A DNA stretch of 64,000 nucleotides from an uncultured Desulfovibrio sp. (GTDB taxonomy: Bacteria; Desulfobacterota; Desulfovibrionia; Desulfovibrionales; Desulfovibrionaceae), in the NCBI RefSeq assembly GCF_944324505.1, contig NZ_CALUWO010000002.1, positions 124,001 to 188,000 of the forward strand, read 5' to 3'. The notes under the pieces were generated by a model. The model was not told the DNA's origin, made no database searches, and saw only the letters and a program-made list of their open reading frames with translations. Each line of letters starts with the position of its first letter. The first letter of the stretch is position 1. The position numbers and the translations under genes were made by a program. This document shows positions 27,844 to 37,890 of this stretch, one piece after another.

Positions 27844-28074
27844 CTAGGGCCTGTTAACACCATTCGCTCACTGTTTGGGGGAAGGGGCCCCCTCCGCCAG
27901 CGCGGGAGCGGGTTCCCCTTCCCCCCAAGCCCCCATCCCTTCCCCAGCGCGCTTTTACCGAAGGAAGAGTCGGGAACACGAGGTATCCCCGCCTAAAGAC
28001 AAACGAAGTAGGTACAGTTTTATGATTATCAATTGAAATTATTTGGAAAGTTTGTGTTAACCGGCGCCTAGGGC
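27844..28074. repeat. MITE-like non-coding element
   Basis: About 230 bases bounded by the direct repeat CTAGGGC (27844-27850 and 28068-28074). Just inside lie inverted ends GTTAACAC (27853-27860) and GTGTTAAC (28054-28061); with the flanking CTAGG they form an imperfect terminal repeat of about 20 bases. Internally GGGGGAAGGGG (27877-27887) pairs with CCCCTTCCCCC (27915-27925), and the right third is AT-rich. No ORF. This is how a miniature inverted-repeat transposable element would look. Confidence 0.55.
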
Positions 28075-28307
28075 AGGCGCAGGTCAAAAAGATTTCTGAG
28101 TGCCAGCAGAAAGGCCAGCAGCCCGATCAGAACGGCCAGCAGGGCCACATGGCACAGCCACATGACCGCATAGCCGCAGAAAACGCCGATGGTCACGGCA
28201 ATGACCAGACGGATGAGCACATCCAGGGTGACGGCCGGCTGTCGCGACCGGCGCAGCACCAGAACCAGCGCCAGCCCCAGCAGAATAAGCAGAAAAACGG
28301 CGTGCAT
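28068..28307 (-). CDS. Small two- to three-helix membrane protein, unknown
   Basis: 79 residues, almost entirely hydrophobic: MHAVFLLILLGLALVLVL, a basic turn (RRSRQ), then LIRLVIAVTIGVFCGYAVMWL and LLAVLIGLLAFLLAL. AGGAG sits four bases before the ATG. Its TAG stop coincides with the edge of the MITE-like element, so the C-terminus may have been set or trimmed by the insertion. Follows leuB by 48 bases and may be co-transcribed. Confidence 0.6.
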   Translation of the reverse strand: MHAVFLLILLGLALVLVLRRSRQPAVTLDVLIRLVIAVTIGVFCGYAVMWLCHVALLAVLIGLLAFLLALRNLFDLRLP

Positions 28308-28318
28308 GCAGCTCCTGG

Positions 28319-28345
28319 GGCTGCGGCGGCATGACCGCCGCAGCC
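28319..28345. other. Stem-loop after leuB
   Basis: Perfect 11-bp arms GGCTGCGGCGG and CCGCCGCAGCC with a 5-base loop, 10 bases after the leuB stop. No T run follows on the minus strand, so read-through into the small membrane gene is possible. Confidence 0.55.
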
Positions 28346-28355
28346 AAAGAAGGGA

Positions 28356-29429
28356 TTACAGACGTTCGATGACCAGGCGGCCCATTTCCTTGCAGCCCAC
28401 CAGGGTTTTGCCGGCTTCCATGATGTCGCCGGTGCGGTAGCCGTCTGCCAGGGTCTTGCGCACGGCCTTTTCCACGGCGGCCGCTTCCTCTTCCATCTTG
28501 AAGGCCATGCGCAGCATCATGGCGGCGGACAGGATGGTGGCCAGGGGATTGACCTTGTCCTGCCCGGCGATGTCGGGCGCAGAACCGTGGATGGGTTCAA
28601 AGAGGCCGGGACCGGACGCCCCCAGCGAGGCGGACGGCAGCATGCCCAGCGAACCGGTGATGACCGAGGCTTCGTCGGACAGGATGTCGCCAAAGATGTT
28701 GCCGGTGACGATGACGTCGAACTGCGAGGGATCGCGCACCAGCTGCATGGCGGCATTGTCCACATACATGTGGCTCAGCTCGATATCGGGGTATTCCTTG
28801 TGAGTTTCCTGCACCACGGCCTTCCACAGGCGGGAGGTTTCCAGCACGTTGCTCTTTTCCACGGAGCAGACCTTCTTGCGGCGCTGGCGGGCGGCCTCAA
28901 AGGCCACCTTGGCGATGCGGCGCACTTCTTCTTCGCTGTAGATCATGGTGTTGAAGCCCACGCGCTGGCCGTCACGGGTTTCGATGCCGCGCGGTTCGCC
29001 GAAGTAGATGTCGCCGGTCAGCTCGCGCACCACAATGAGGTCAAGGCCGCGGGCGGCCGCTTCGGGGCGCAGCAGGCAGGCGCCGGCCAGTTCGGGCAGG
29101 AGCATGGCCGGACGCAGGTTGGCAAACAGGCCCAGGGCCTTGCGGATGCCCAGCAGGCCCTTTTCGGGACGGATGGAGGGGTCCAGATCATCCCACTTGG
29201 GGCCGCCCACCGCCGCCAGAAAAACGGCATCGGACTTGCGGCAGGCTTCCACGGTGGCGTCGGGCAGGGGTACGCCCGTGGCGTCAATGGCCGCGCCGCC
29301 CAGCAGGGCGGTTTCAAAATGGAACTGATGGCCGAACTTGGCCGCCACGGCTTCCAGCACGGCCACGCCCTGCGTCATGATTTCCGGCCCGGAAAAGTCG
29401 CCGGGCAGAAGGCAGATATTTTTTTGCAT
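28356..29429 (-). CDS. leuB: 3-isopropylmalate dehydrogenase
   Basis: 357 residues. NAD-dependent oxidative decarboxylation of 3-isopropylmalate to 2-oxoisocaproate, third step of leucine synthesis. Seen: [11 protein letters not shown] start, [37 protein letters not shown] with the catalytic Tyr, and [29 protein letters not shown] at 29429 is preceded by GAGG. Last leu gene of the operon. Confidence 0.95.
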   Translation of the reverse strand: MQKNICLLPGDFSGPEIMTQGVAVLEAVAAKFGHQFHFETALLGGAAIDATGVPLPDATVEACRKSDAVFLAAVGGPKWDDLDPSIRPEKGLLGIRKALGLFANLRPAMLLPELAGACLLRPEAAARGLDLIVVRELTGDIYFGEPRGIETRDGQRVGFNTMIYSEEEVRRIAKVAFEAARQRRKKVCSVEKSNVLETSRLWKAVVQETHKEYPDIELSHMYVDNAAMQLVRDPSQFDVIVTGNIFGDILSDEASVITGSLGMLPSASLGASGPGLFEPIHGSAPDIAGQDKVNPLATILSAAMMLRMAFKMEEEAAAVEKAVRKTLADGYRTGDIMEAGKTLVGCKEMGRLVIERL

Positions 29430-29505
29430 GATGATACCTCGTGGGGAACGCATCCCCGCTGCTCATGAGACGGCCCGGAGCCGTTGCCGGCCCCGGCCCC
29501 TGTGC

Positions 29506-30006
29506 CTAGCCCTGCCGGGCCAGACGATCCTTGACGTAATTGACCAGGCCGCCCTTTTCCACAATGCGGGCCATGGAGGCCGGCAGCGGCGGGCAGGTGA
29601 TTTCCGCGCCATTGGTCAGATCGCGGATGACGCCGGTGGCGGCATCTATTTCCAGCTCGTCCCCGTCGTGGATCTTGTCCACATCATCGCCCACCTCCAT
29701 GAGCAGCAGGCCCATGTTGAAGGCATTGCGGTAGAAGATGCGCGCAAAGCTGTGGCCGATGACCACGGGCATGCCCGCACCCAGAATGGCAATGGGCGCA
29801 TGCTCGCGGGAGGAGCCGCAGCCGAAGTTGCGGCCGGCCACCATGATGTCGCCCGGCTTGACGCGCTTGACCCAGTCGGGTTCCAGACCGGCCATGCAGT
29901 TCTCGCCCAGCTTCTTGGGATCGGTGGTCACCAGAAAGCGCGCGGGGATGATGGCGTCCGTATCGATATGTTCGCCCACCTTGTGGGCGTTTCCATGGAA
30001 TTTCAT
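29506..30006 (-). CDS. leuD: 3-isopropylmalate dehydratase small subunit
   Basis: 166 residues, the swivel domain that pairs with LeuC to isomerise 2- to 3-isopropylmalate. [29 protein letters not shown] and the short length typical of the LeuCD subgroup found in archaea and sulfate reducers. GGAGG precedes the ATG at 30006. Lies 17 bases after leuC. Confidence 0.94.
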   Translation of the reverse strand: MKFHGNAHKVGEHIDTDAIIPARFLVTTDPKKLGENCMAGLEPDWVKRVKPGDIMVAGRNFGCGSSREHAPIAILGAGMPVVIGHSFARIFYRNAFNMGLLLMEVGDDVDKIHDGDELEIDAATGVIRDLTNGAEITCPPLPASMARIVEKGGLVNYVKDRLARQG

Positions 30007-30023
30007 GATGCGTTCCTCCGCAA

Positions 30024-31286
30024 TTAAAGCTGGTCGGGGCCGGCCACACATCCCGTCACGGCACTGGCGGCCGCCACCACGGGGCTGGCAAGATACACTT
30101 CGGACTGGAGGCTGCCCATGCGGCCGCGGAAGTTGCGGTTGGTGGTGGCCACGGCCCGTTCGCCGTCGCCCAGAATGCCCATGTGGCCGCCCAGGCAGGG
30201 ACCGCAGGTGCACGGACCCACCACGCAGCCGGCATCCATGAAGACTTCCAGCAGACCTTCCTTCAGGCTCTGCTTCCAGACCGCCGGCGTGGACGGCAGC
30301 ACAATGCAGCGCACGCCCTTGGCCACCTTGCGGCCGCGCAGGATTTCCGCCGCGTCGCGCATGTCGCTGATACGGCCGTTGGTGCAGGAACCGATGACCA
30401 CCTGCTGAATGGGCGTATCGCGCACCTCGGAGACATTCTTCACGTTGGACGGCAGGTGAGGACAGGCCACCACCGGTTCCTGACCGGTAACGTTGATGTC
30501 CACCACGCGCTCGTACACGGCGCCGGGATCGGCAGCCAGGTCAAGGGTCACGCCGGGGCGGCCGTGTTCGGCGCAGTAGCGGCGGGTCTGTTCGTCCACG
30601 GCAAAGAGGCCCACCTTGCCGCCGGCTTCAATGGCCATATTGGCCATGGTCAGGCGACCTTCCACCGGCAGGGCATCCACCACCGGGCCGCCGAATTCCA
30701 GGGCCTTGTACAGGGCACCGTCCACGCCGATGGCCTTGATGAGCAGCAGCATGAGGTCCTTGGCCCGCAGCCAGCGGGACATGTCGCCGCTGATGTTCAC
30801 GCGGATGGTGGCCGGCACCTTGAACCAGGTTTCGCCCAGGGCCATGCCGGCGGCAATGTCCGTGGAACCCATGCCCGTGGCAAAGGCCCCCAGGCCGCCG
30901 TAGGTGCAGGTGTGGCTGTCTGCGCCGATGACCACGTCACCAGGCCCCACCAGGCCGCTTTCGGGCAGCAGGGTATGCTCCACGCCGCAGTTGCCGCCCT
31001 CGTAATAATGGGTGATCTGCTGCTCTTCGGCAAAGCGGCGGGTCACCATGACCTGATTGGCGGAGTCAATGTCCTTCTGCGGCGTAAAATGGTCCATGAC
31101 CAGCGCAATCTTGTCGCGGTCAAAGACCTTGCTGGCTCCCATGGCCCGGAAGGACTTGATGGCCAGGGGGCTGGTAACGTCATTGGCAAGTACCAGCGAA
31201 AGACGGCACTGCACGATCTGTCCGTCGTGCTCGATGACGTCATCCGTGTGGGCTTGCAGGATTTTCTGTGCAAGCGTCTGAGGCAT
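30024..31286 (-). CDS. leuC: 3-isopropylmalate dehydratase large subunit
   Basis: 420 residues with the [4Fe-4S] ligands: Cys in [12 protein letters not shown] and CxxC in [25 protein letters not shown] is the aconitase signature. The 420-residue size places it with the homoaconitase-like LeuC subgroup. AAAGGAG lies eight bases before the ATG. Works as a heterodimer with LeuD. Confidence 0.95.
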   Translation of the reverse strand: MPQTLAQKILQAHTDDVIEHDGQIVQCRLSLVLANDVTSPLAIKSFRAMGASKVFDRDKIALVMDHFTPQKDIDSANQVMVTRRFAEEQQITHYYEGGNCGVEHTLLPESGLVGPGDVVIGADSHTCTYGGLGAFATGMGSTDIAAGMALGETWFKVPATIRVNISGDMSRWLRAKDLMLLLIKAIGVDGALYKALEFGGPVVDALPVEGRLTMANMAIEAGGKVGLFAVDEQTRRYCAEHGRPGVTLDLAADPGAVYERVVDINVTGQEPVVACPHLPSNVKNVSEVRDTPIQQVVIGSCTNGRISDMRDAAEILRGRKVAKGVRCIVLPSTPAVWKQSLKEGLLEVFMDAGCVVGPCTCGPCLGGHMGILGDGERAVATTNRNFRGRMGSLQSEVYLASPVVAAASAVTGCVAGPDQL

Positions 31287-31370
31287 ACTCTGTTCTCCTT
31301 TGATGAAGCCGCCGGAAGGCCGCTTCTGAAATCGCGTGACCGCACCGGGGTGCGGAAAGGTCGCCGGTCC

Positions 31371-32918
31371 CTAGCTGTGCTGGCAGTGCAGGCGTTCGCC
31401 TTCCTTTTCCAGCTTGGAAAGATTGTTCAGGGCATTGACATAGGCGCGGGCGCTGGCCACCAGCACGTCGGGATGCGCCCCGCGCCCCACGGCCTTGAAG
31501 CTGCCTTCGGCCAGACGCACGGTCACCTCGCCCAGGGCATCGGTCCCGCTGGTGACGGCATTGATGGCATACTGTTCCAGCTCCGGCTCGCGCTTCACCA
31601 TGTCGTTGATGACATTGAAGATGGCATCCACCGGCCCCACGCCGAAGCCGGCACGGCTGGTTTCCACGCCGTCCACGTCCATGAGCACGGCGGCCGTGGG
31701 CGGCACGCCGCCGGCATCGGAACTCTGCACGCTCACGTGACGCAGGCGGTAACGGTCGGGAATGCGGTAGATCTCTTCCTGCACCAGGGCCATGAGGTCA
31801 TCATCGTGCAGGGTCTTCTTGCGATCGGCCAGCTGCTTCACGGCCTCAAAGAGCACCTGCAGCTGCTCGTCATCCAGCTTGTAGCCCATGCTTTCAAACT
31901 TGTTGCGCACGGCATTGCGGCCCGAATGCTTGCCGATGACCAGGCTGGATTCCGTGCGGCCCACGGACTGCGGCGTCATGATCTCGTAGGTTTCGCGATT
32001 CTTGAGCATGCCGTCCTGGTGGATGCCGGATTCATGGGCAAAGGCATTGGCGCCCACAATGGCCTTGTTGTTGGCAATGGGCTGGCCGATGGTCATGGAA
32101 AGCAGCCGGCAGGAAGGATAGAGCTGCTCGGTGTGGATATTGTGGTCCAGATGGTAGAAATCGCGTCTGACGCGCAGGGCCATGACCACTTCTTCCAGGG
32201 CGGCATTGCCGGCCCGTTCGCCGATGCCGCCGATGGTCACCTCGGCCTGACGCGCGCCCACACGCAGGGCGGCCAGGGTATTGGCCACGGCCAGCCCGAG
32301 GTCATTGTGGCAGTGCACGCTGAAAATGGCCTTGTGGCTGTTGGGGGTATTTTCGATGACGTACTTGATGAGCGCCGCGAATTCGTCCGGCTGGGCATAG
32401 CCCACGGTATCGGGCAGATTGATGGTGGTGGCGCCGGCGTTGATGGCCGTTTCCACCACGCGGCAGAGGAAATCCCGCTCGGACCGGGAGGCATCCTCGG
32501 CGGAGAATTCCACATTGTCCGTATAGCCGGCACAGCGGCGCACCCCGGCGTCGATCATTTGCAGAACGACATCAGGCTCCTTGCGCAGCTTGTACTTCAT
32601 GTGCAGGGGAGACGTGGACAGGAAGGTGTGGATGCGCGGACGGCGGGCCGGTTTCACCGCTTCCCAGCAGCGGTCGATATCGCTTTCCATGCAGCGGGCC
32701 AGGCCGGCCACCTGAATGTCGCCCGCCTGCTCGGCAATGCGCTTCACGGAGTCGAAGTCGCCGGGACTGGACGCCGGAAAACCCGCCTCCATGATGTCCA
32801 CACCCAGAACCTCCAGCTGATGGGCCAGACGCAGTTTTTCCTGCAGATTCATGGTTGCGCCGGGCGATTGCTCGCCATCGCGCAGTGTGGTGTCGAAAAA
32901 GTAGATTTTGTTGTCCAT
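31371..32918 (-). CDS. leuA: 2-isopropylmalate synthase
   Basis: 515 residues. Condenses acetyl-CoA with 2-oxoisovalerate, the committed step of leucine synthesis. The TIM barrel shows FFDTTLRDGEQSPG (1-20 region), SVHCHNDLGLAVANTLAA with the metal His pair, and NAFAHESGIHQDG. The C-terminal regulatory domain (about 390-505, ending in VDAIFNVINDM ... GRGAHPDVLVASARAYVNALN) is present, so leucine feedback is expected. GAGGAG precedes the ATG at 32918. No leader peptide or T-box is visible in the 118-base gap upstream. Confidence 0.96.
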   Translation of the reverse strand: MDNKIYFFDTTLRDGEQSPGATMNLQEKLRLAHQLEVLGVDIMEAGFPASSPGDFDSVKRIAEQAGDIQVAGLARCMESDIDRCWEAVKPARRPRIHTFLSTSPLHMKYKLRKEPDVVLQMIDAGVRRCAGYTDNVEFSAEDASRSERDFLCRVVETAINAGATTINLPDTVGYAQPDEFAALIKYVIENTPNSHKAIFSVHCHNDLGLAVANTLAALRVGARQAEVTIGGIGERAGNAALEEVVMALRVRRDFYHLDHNIHTEQLYPSCRLLSMTIGQPIANNKAIVGANAFAHESGIHQDGMLKNRETYEIMTPQSVGRTESSLVIGKHSGRNAVRNKFESMGYKLDDEQLQVLFEAVKQLADRKKTLHDDDLMALVQEEIYRIPDRYRLRHVSVQSSDAGGVPPTAAVLMDVDGVETSRAGFGVGPVDAIFNVINDMVKREPELEQYAINAVTSGTDALGEVTVRLAEGSFKAVGRGAHPDVLVASARAYVNALNNLSKLEKEGERLHCQHS

Positions 32919-33036
32919 GAGCATCTCCTCTGGTCTTGCTGCGTTCCTCCGGGGGACGGCTGCCTGCATAACGCCCGCACTGCGGGGCCTGACCGGATGA
33001 GATGCCTGCCACCTGCGTGGCGGACCGTTACGCAGC

Positions 33037-33825
33037 CTAGTCGTCCGACGACGAAAGAGCGCGTAGTAGCTGACGGTTGCGACGGGGAAGAATCACCAGC
33101 GTATACACGAGACCGCCGGCAATATAGAGAGCGCACAGCAGAAAGCCGAAGATGCGCGGCTGCGAATAGACCAGCGCAAGGGCAACCAGTGCGCACACAA
33201 GCGAACGAATGGGGTGGGCGCGCAGGAAATCATACTCCTTGAAGGAGAAATAACGGACCTTGCTGACCATGAGCAGGCCAATGGCAACGACCAGGATGAG
33301 GCAGAGCCAGCTCACCACAGGCGCCAGCACCGCCGGCAGCATGCCCGCAAACAGCACAAAGGTGGCCAGTGTGCAGCCCCCCGCCGGAATGGGCAGCCCG
33401 ATGAAGAAACGCTTGCTCACCACGGCGGTGCTCACGTTGAAGCGGGCCAGACGCAGTGCCCCGCAGGCAGCATACAGAAAGGCCGCCGCCACGCCCACAC
33501 GCCCGAAGCTCTCCAGCTGCCACTGCCACATGAGCATGGCCGGTGCCACGCCAAAGGCCACCAGATCGGCAAGGGAATCATACTGCACGCCGAATTCGCT
33601 GGCCGTTCCCGTGAGGCGGGCCACCTTGCCGTCCATGCCGTCCAGCAGCGCAGACAGAAAAATGGCGCAGACAGCCGCTTCCATGCGTCCCTGCACGGCC
33701 CAGACCATGCACAGGAATCCCATGAACATGCTCAGCGACGTGATGAGATTGGGCAGAACATACACACCCCGGCGGGGTTTGCGTCTGCCTGTCTGCGGGG
33801 CGGGATTGTCCACGTTCTTTTCCAT
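33037..33825 (-). CDS. pssA: Phosphatidylserine synthase (CDP-alcohol type)
   Basis: 262-residue membrane enzyme making phosphatidylserine from CDP-diacylglycerol and serine. The CDP-alcohol motif spans about residues 62-94: DGMDGKVARLTGTASEFG then YDSLADLVAFG. Six to eight helices follow. It supplies the substrate of Psd, whose gene lies 23 bases upstream. Confidence 0.94.
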   Translation of the reverse strand: MEKNVDNPAPQTGRRKPRRGVYVLPNLITSLSMFMGFLCMVWAVQGRMEAAVCAIFLSALLDGMDGKVARLTGTASEFGVQYDSLADLVAFGVAPAMLMWQWQLESFGRVGVAAAFLYAACGALRLARFNVSTAVVSKRFFIGLPIPAGGCTLATFVLFAGMLPAVLAPVVSWLCLILVVAIGLLMVSKVRYFSFKEYDFLRAHPIRSLVCALVALALVYSQPRIFGFLLCALYIAGGLVYTLVILPRRNRQLLRALSSSDD

Positions 33826-33848
33826 GGGGGGCCGTTTTCCTCTGCGGC

Positions 33849-34496
33849 TTACTGATTTTCGCGGCGGGCCACAATGCTCTGTCCGGCAGCAACCCGCTCA
33901 CCCACAACAATGGCGGGAGCATAGCCCTGCGGCAGATAAAGGTCAACACGGGAGCCAAAGCGAATCATGCCGAAACGCTCGCCCCGTTGCAGCAGATCCC
34001 CGCGGTCAGCCCGGAAGACGATGCGCCGGGCAATGAGGCCGGCAATCTGCACCACCGTCCAGTCCTGCCCGCCGGCATCGCGCAGGCGGCAGGCGCAGCG
34101 CTCGTTCTCGTCCGAGGCCTTGTCCGCAGCGGCATTGATGAAGGCGCCCGGCCAGTAGCGCACCTCCTCCACCGTACCGGCCACGGGTGCGCGGTTCACA
34201 TGCACGTTGAACACGCTCATGAAAATGCTCACGCAGATGCGGGCCTCGCCGGTAAGCGGATCGGGGCGCTCCTCGATGCGCACCACGCGACCGTCGGCAG
34301 GACTCACGGCCAGGCCGTCCCCGTCCGGCACCACCCGTTCGGGATCACGGAAGAAATACAGGGAAAACCAGCAGAGCAGCAGCAGGATCACGGCCGGGAA
34401 GGCCGCACCAAGCAGGGCAAGGACCAGGGCGGCAAGGGCCGTCAGACCGATGACCGGCCAGCCTTCGGGAGTAATTCCACAAGATGCGGGGCGCAT
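33849..34496 (-). CDS. psd: Phosphatidylserine decarboxylase, short form
   Basis: 215 residues, the short single-anchor form with two N-terminal hydrophobic segments. Converts phosphatidylserine to phosphatidylethanolamine. [26 protein letters not shown] and the self-cleavage site [10 protein letters not shown] are visible; the Ser of FGS becomes the pyruvoyl group. The classical LGST reads FGSR here, as in the short-form subgroup. AAGGAG precedes the ATG at 34496. First gene of the psd-pssA-leu run. Confidence 0.92.
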   Translation of the reverse strand: MRPASCGITPEGWPVIGLTALAALVLALLGAAFPAVILLLLCWFSLYFFRDPERVVPDGDGLAVSPADGRVVRIEERPDPLTGEARICVSIFMSVFNVHVNRAPVAGTVEEVRYWPGAFINAAADKASDENERCACRLRDAGGQDWTVVQIAGLIARRIVFRADRGDLLQRGERFGMIRFGSRVDLYLPQGYAPAIVVGERVAAGQSIVARRENQ

Positions 34497-34524
34497 GGCG
34501 ACTCCTTTTGAAAAATGGAGAAAC

Positions 34525-34553
34525 AGCATACGCAAGGGAATGCCGTCTGACAA
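34525..34553 (-). promoter_or_regulatory. Sigma70-type promoter of psd-pssA-leu operon
   Basis: TTGTCA and TATGCT on the minus strand separated by 17 bases, ending about 28 bases before the psd start. Good match to both hexamers and correct distance. Confidence 0.65.
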
Positions 34554-34619
34554 GCCCTGCCAGGCCCGGCAGGCCGGGCGGCACTTGCCACCCGCCGCGC
34601 ATCAGGCTATCTTTCTGCC

Positions 34620-34973
34620 ATGAATCCACGCCGCCCTTCTGCCACCGTCCTGTGCCAGGCCCTGCTCGGCTGCGCGCTCTGCATGCTGCTCGCGGCCTGC
34701 GGCCCCAAGGATATCGGCACCGGCACCGCCGACACGGACACGGAGCCGGTGGGCATCAGCACGGCCGATGCCCTGCGGCTGCCCATGACCGGCGCCACAC
34801 CCATACAGCGCCGGCTCTACTATCAGAACCGGCCCGACATCATGGAGCAGGTGCAGGACTACCGGAGCCGGGAATTCCGCCGCCGCTTCAATGCCCTGCA
34901 CGGCGGCCCCGTCAATCCCGAAGACCCCGCCTACCGGGAAGTGCCGCAGCAGCGCAGTCCCTTCAAACAATAA
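34620..34973 (+). CDS. Small lipoprotein, unknown function
   Basis: 117 residues. Signal peptide with lipobox LAAC (Cys at about residue 27), then a polar mature part with many charged residues (QDYRSREFRRRFNALHGG). Anchored to a membrane on the periplasmic side. Family not recognised. Followed after 7 bases by a membrane hydrolase-like gene; lgt, which lipidates such proteins, is 1.8 kb downstream. Confidence 0.75.
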   Translation: MNPRRPSATVLCQALLGCALCMLLAACGPKDIGTGTADTDTEPVGISTADALRLPMTGATPIQRRLYYQNRPDIMEQVQDYRSREFRRRFNALHGGPVNPEDPAYREVPQQRSPFKQ

Positions 34974-34980
34974 GGCCCCT

Positions 34981-36177
34981 ATGGATCCCGTTACCCATGC
35001 CGCCAGCGGCGCTGCGCTCATGCTGGCCCTGCCCCGACGCCCTGCCACACGCTGGGCCATCCCCCTGGCCGCGGCCGTGGCCGCCATGCCGGACCTGGAC
35101 ATTGTGCTGGCCTCCGGCCCGCTGCAATTCCTGCAGCTGCACCGCGGCTTCACCCATGCGCTCCTGTATGTGCCCCTGCTGGCCCTGCTCTGTACCCTGG
35201 CGGCCCGCCCCCTCTGGAAGCGGACCACCCCCGGGCACTGGTCTGCCGCCGGCGTCTGGCTGCTGTGCTGCGGGCTGCTGCTCCTGCACATCTGGCTGGA
35301 CTGCATCACCACCTACGGCACCATGATCTTTCTGCCCTTTTCGGCGGAGCGCGTCCGCCTCAACGCGGTCTTCATCATTGATCTGTTGCTGACCCTGCCC
35401 CTGCTGGGCGCGGCCTGGTACAGCTGGCGCGCCGGACGCCACCTGCCCCCGGACCCGCAGGGTGGCTGCCCATCGGCGCCGCGCGCGGCCCGTCTGGTGC
35501 TTGTCTGGTGCCTTGTGTATCCCTGCCTGGCCATGCTCTGCAACGGCTGGCAGACCCGCCACTTCCGCGAGGAACTGCTGCGGGAGGGACGGCAGCCGGG
35601 ACAGGTGACCGTGCTGCCCGATGCCTTTGCCCCCCTTTTCTGGCGTGCCATCTATGAGGAACAGCAGCCCAACGGGCGCGTCATCCGGGCGGACGGCCTG
35701 GACATACTGGGGCGCATTCACCAGCGGGGCTTCCCCCGCCCGGCCCTGCCGGAAAGTCTGCGCGCCGCCCTCATGGCCCAGTCCCAGACCTGCGCCACCT
35801 TCCTGGATTTCAGCCTGCTGCCCTTTTGTGCCCCCCTGCCGCCCGACCTGCGCCCCGCAGCGCCGGACGCGGCCCCGGCCCTGAACGGCCAGCAGGATGC
35901 CGCCACCCATCCGCAGCAGTTGCGCGGCTATCTCCAGATTGTGGATGAACGCTTTGGCAGCAGCCTGGCGCTGGTGCGGCGGATCATGCGCCTGCGTGCC
36001 GGCGGAGGCGGCCCGCCCTTCCAGCTCTGGGTGGAGCTGGGCTATGGCCCGGATGGCCGCCCGCAGCTGCTGCGCCAGCGGCTGCGCCTTCCCGACAGCG
36101 GCCGCGACTCCGGCTGGACCCGGCCCCGCGTGCCCTCGCCGCCGGCCCTGCTGCCCTGGTGCCTGGGTCTGTACTGA
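34981..36177 (+). CDS. Membrane-bound metal-dependent hydrolase-like protein (YdjM/DUF457)
   Basis: 398 residues. The first ~170 carry four or five helices with the family pattern [34 protein letters not shown] and [13 protein letters not shown], giving His/Asp residues for a metal site. The C-terminal half (about 200-398) is soluble and extra compared with E. coli YdjM. Biochemical role unknown. The ATG at 34981 is chosen because the family begins there. Confidence 0.8.
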   Translation: MDPVTHAASGAALMLALPRRPATRWAIPLAAAVAAMPDLDIVLASGPLQFLQLHRGFTHALLYVPLLALLCTLAARPLWKRTTPGHWSAAGVWLLCCGLLLLHIWLDCITTYGTMIFLPFSAERVRLNAVFIIDLLLTLPLLGAAWYSWRAGRHLPPDPQGGCPSAPRAARLVLVWCLVYPCLAMLCNGWQTRHFREELLREGRQPGQVTVLPDAFAPLFWRAIYEEQQPNGRVIRADGLDILGRIHQRGFPRPALPESLRAALMAQSQTCATFLDFSLLPFCAPLPPDLRPAAPDAAPALNGQQDAATHPQQLRGYLQIVDERFGSSLALVRRIMRLRAGGGGPPFQLWVELGYGPDGRPQLLRQRLRLPDSGRDSGWTRPRVPSPPALLPWCLGLY

Positions 36178-36236
36178 TTTCTCACCCCCTATCCGGCCCC
36201 TGCCCGCAGGGCGCCGCCAGCAAGGAAGATACCGCA

Positions 36237-36758
36237 ATGGAAAGCGCTTTTTCCCATATGGATGCGCACGGCAATGTCTGCATGGTTGATGTGGGGCACA
36301 AGGCGGCCACCCGGCGGGTGGCCATTGCCGAGGCCGTGGTTCGTCTGTCTCCCCGGACCATGGAGCTGCTGCGGCAATCGGCCCTGCCCAAGGGCGATGT
36401 GCTCACCTGTGCCAAGATCGGCGGCATCATGGCCGCCAAGCGCACGGCGGAACTCATTCCCATGTGCCACCCGCTGGGTCTGAGCTATGTGGATGTGCGC
36501 TTTGTGGTGGATGCCGCCGCCTGCACGGTGCGCATCCTTACCGAAGCCCGCACCAGCGGCCCCACGGGCGTGGAGATGGAAGCCATCGTGGCCGCCCAGA
36601 TGGCCGCGGCCACCATCTATGATATGTGCAAGGCCGTGCAGCGCGACATCGTCATCGAGCGGGTGCGCCTGCTGCGCAAGGACGGCGGCAAGAGCGGCCT
36701 GTTCGAGGTGCCGGATGCGGACCTGCCGGAGGACATGGACCGGGAGAGCCGTGCATGA
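36237..36758 (+). CDS. moaC: Cyclic pyranopterin monophosphate synthase
   Basis: 173 residues. Second step of molybdenum/tungsten cofactor synthesis. Catalytic regions [31 protein letters not shown] and [10 protein letters not shown] with the key Lys are all present. An AAGGAAG site precedes the ATG at 36237. The stop overlaps the start of lgt (ATGA). Confidence 0.95.
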   Translation: MESAFSHMDAHGNVCMVDVGHKAATRRVAIAEAVVRLSPRTMELLRQSALPKGDVLTCAKIGGIMAAKRTAELIPMCHPLGLSYVDVRFVVDAAACTVRILTEARTSGPTGVEMEAIVAAQMAAATIYDMCKAVQRDIVIERVRLLRKDGGKSGLFEVPDADLPEDMDRESRA

Positions 36759-37546
36759 ACATGCCCGCCATTGATCCCGTGGCGCTCAGCATTGGTCCGC
36801 TGCAACTGCGCTGGTACGGCCTCATGTATCTCTTTGCCTTTGCGGGCGGCTGGCTGCTGGCCCGCTGGCGTGCCTCCCGCCCCGGATCGGGCTGGAATGC
36901 CCGCGATGTGGATGACCTGCTGACCTTTGTCATGCTGGGCGTCATTCTGGGGGCGCGGCTGGGCTATGTTCTCTTCTATGACCTGCCGGCCTATGTGCAG
37001 GACCCGCTGGAAGTGCTGCGGCTCTGGAACGGCGGCATGTCCTTTCACGGGGGCCTGCTGGGCGTGGTGGCCGCCTTCTGGTATTTCTCGCGCACGCGGC
37101 ACCGGCCCTTTCTCAACGTGGCGGACTTCATTGCGCCGCTGGTGCCGCAGGGTCTGTTTTTCGGCCGCATGGGCAATTTCATCAATGGCGAACTCTGGGG
37201 CAAGCCCACGGACCTGCCATGGGGCATGGTCTTTCCCGGCGCCGGCCCGTGGCCGCGTCACCCCTCGCAGCTGTACGAGGGCCTGCTGGAAGGGCTTGTG
37301 CTCTTTGTGGTGCTCTGGATCTTTGCCTCCAGGCCACGCAAGGCCGGCGCCGTGTCCGGCCTGTTTGCCCTGCTGTACGGCCTGTTCCGCTTTGCCGTGG
37401 AATTTGTGCGCGTGCCCGACGTGCAGCTGGGCTATCTGGCCTTCGGCTGGCTGACCATGGGGCAGGTGCTCTGCCTGCCGCTGATCCTTGTGGGTCTCTG
37501 GCTGCTCTGCCGCAAGGCGCCTGCGCCGGCATCCGCACAGGGATAG
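36755..37546 (+). CDS. lgt: Prolipoprotein diacylglyceryl transferase
   Basis: 263 residues, seven helices. Transfers diacylglycerol from phosphatidylglycerol to the lipobox Cys of prolipoproteins. The family signature [21 protein letters not shown] contains the essential Arg and Asn-Glu; [15 protein letters not shown] carries the His. ATG coupled to moaC by a 4-base overlap. Confidence 0.95.
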   Translation: MNMPAIDPVALSIGPLQLRWYGLMYLFAFAGGWLLARWRASRPGSGWNARDVDDLLTFVMLGVILGARLGYVLFYDLPAYVQDPLEVLRLWNGGMSFHGGLLGVVAAFWYFSRTRHRPFLNVADFIAPLVPQGLFFGRMGNFINGELWGKPTDLPWGMVFPGAGPWPRHPSQLYEGLLEGLVLFVVLWIFASRPRKAGAVSGLFALLYGLFRFAVEFVRVPDVQLGYLAFGWLTMGQVLCLPLILVGLWLLCRKAPAPASAQG

Positions 37547-37550
37547 TCAT

Positions 37551-37579
37551 TTGACACCAGCGCCCTTTTCTGGAAAACT
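37551..37579 (+). promoter_or_regulatory. Candidate infA promoter
   Basis: TTGACA consensus -35 directly after the lgt stop, then 17 bases and a weak -10 (AAAACT). Gives infA its own promoter 31 bases before the ATG. Confidence 0.5.
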
Positions 37580-37610
37580 ACGGCGCGATGTAAATTTTTT
37601 CGGAGGCATC

Positions 37611-37829
37611 ATGGCTAAAGAAGGTTCAATTGAAGTTGATGGTGTGGTGCAGGAAGCCCTCCCCAATGCCATGTTCCGGGTGGAACTGGAAAACGGGCAC
37701 GAGGTGCTGGCCCACATTTCCGGCAAGATGCGCAAGTTCTATATCCGTATCCTGCCCGGTGACCGCGTGAAGGTGGAGCTTTCTCCCTACGATCTGACGC
37801 GCGGCCGCATCACCTACCGCATGAAGTAG
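37611..37829 (+). CDS. infA: Translation initiation factor IF-1
   Basis: 72-residue OB-fold protein that binds the ribosomal A site during initiation. [26 protein letters not shown] and [35 protein letters not shown] are canonical. CGGAGG is seven bases upstream. Own promoter and terminator, so a single-gene unit. Confidence 0.98.
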   Translation: MAKEGSIEVDGVVQEALPNAMFRVELENGHEVLAHISGKMRKFYIRILPGDRVKVELSPYDLTRGRITYRMK

Positions 37830-37853
37830 ACCTTCGCGGCGCTCCGCCCTCTG

Positions 37854-37890
37854 GCGCACCCTGCCGGGACTCCGGCGGCGGTGCGCTTTT
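37854..37890 (+). terminator. Terminator after infA
   Basis: Outer stem GCGCACC / GGTGCGC, inner stem GCCGG / CCGGC, followed by TTTT. Confidence 0.75.

Noticed and set aside
30183-33242. 1019-codon plus-strand frame across leuA and leuC
   Set aside because: Shadow of two well-conserved leu genes; composition rich in His, Gln and Gly, no ribosome site.
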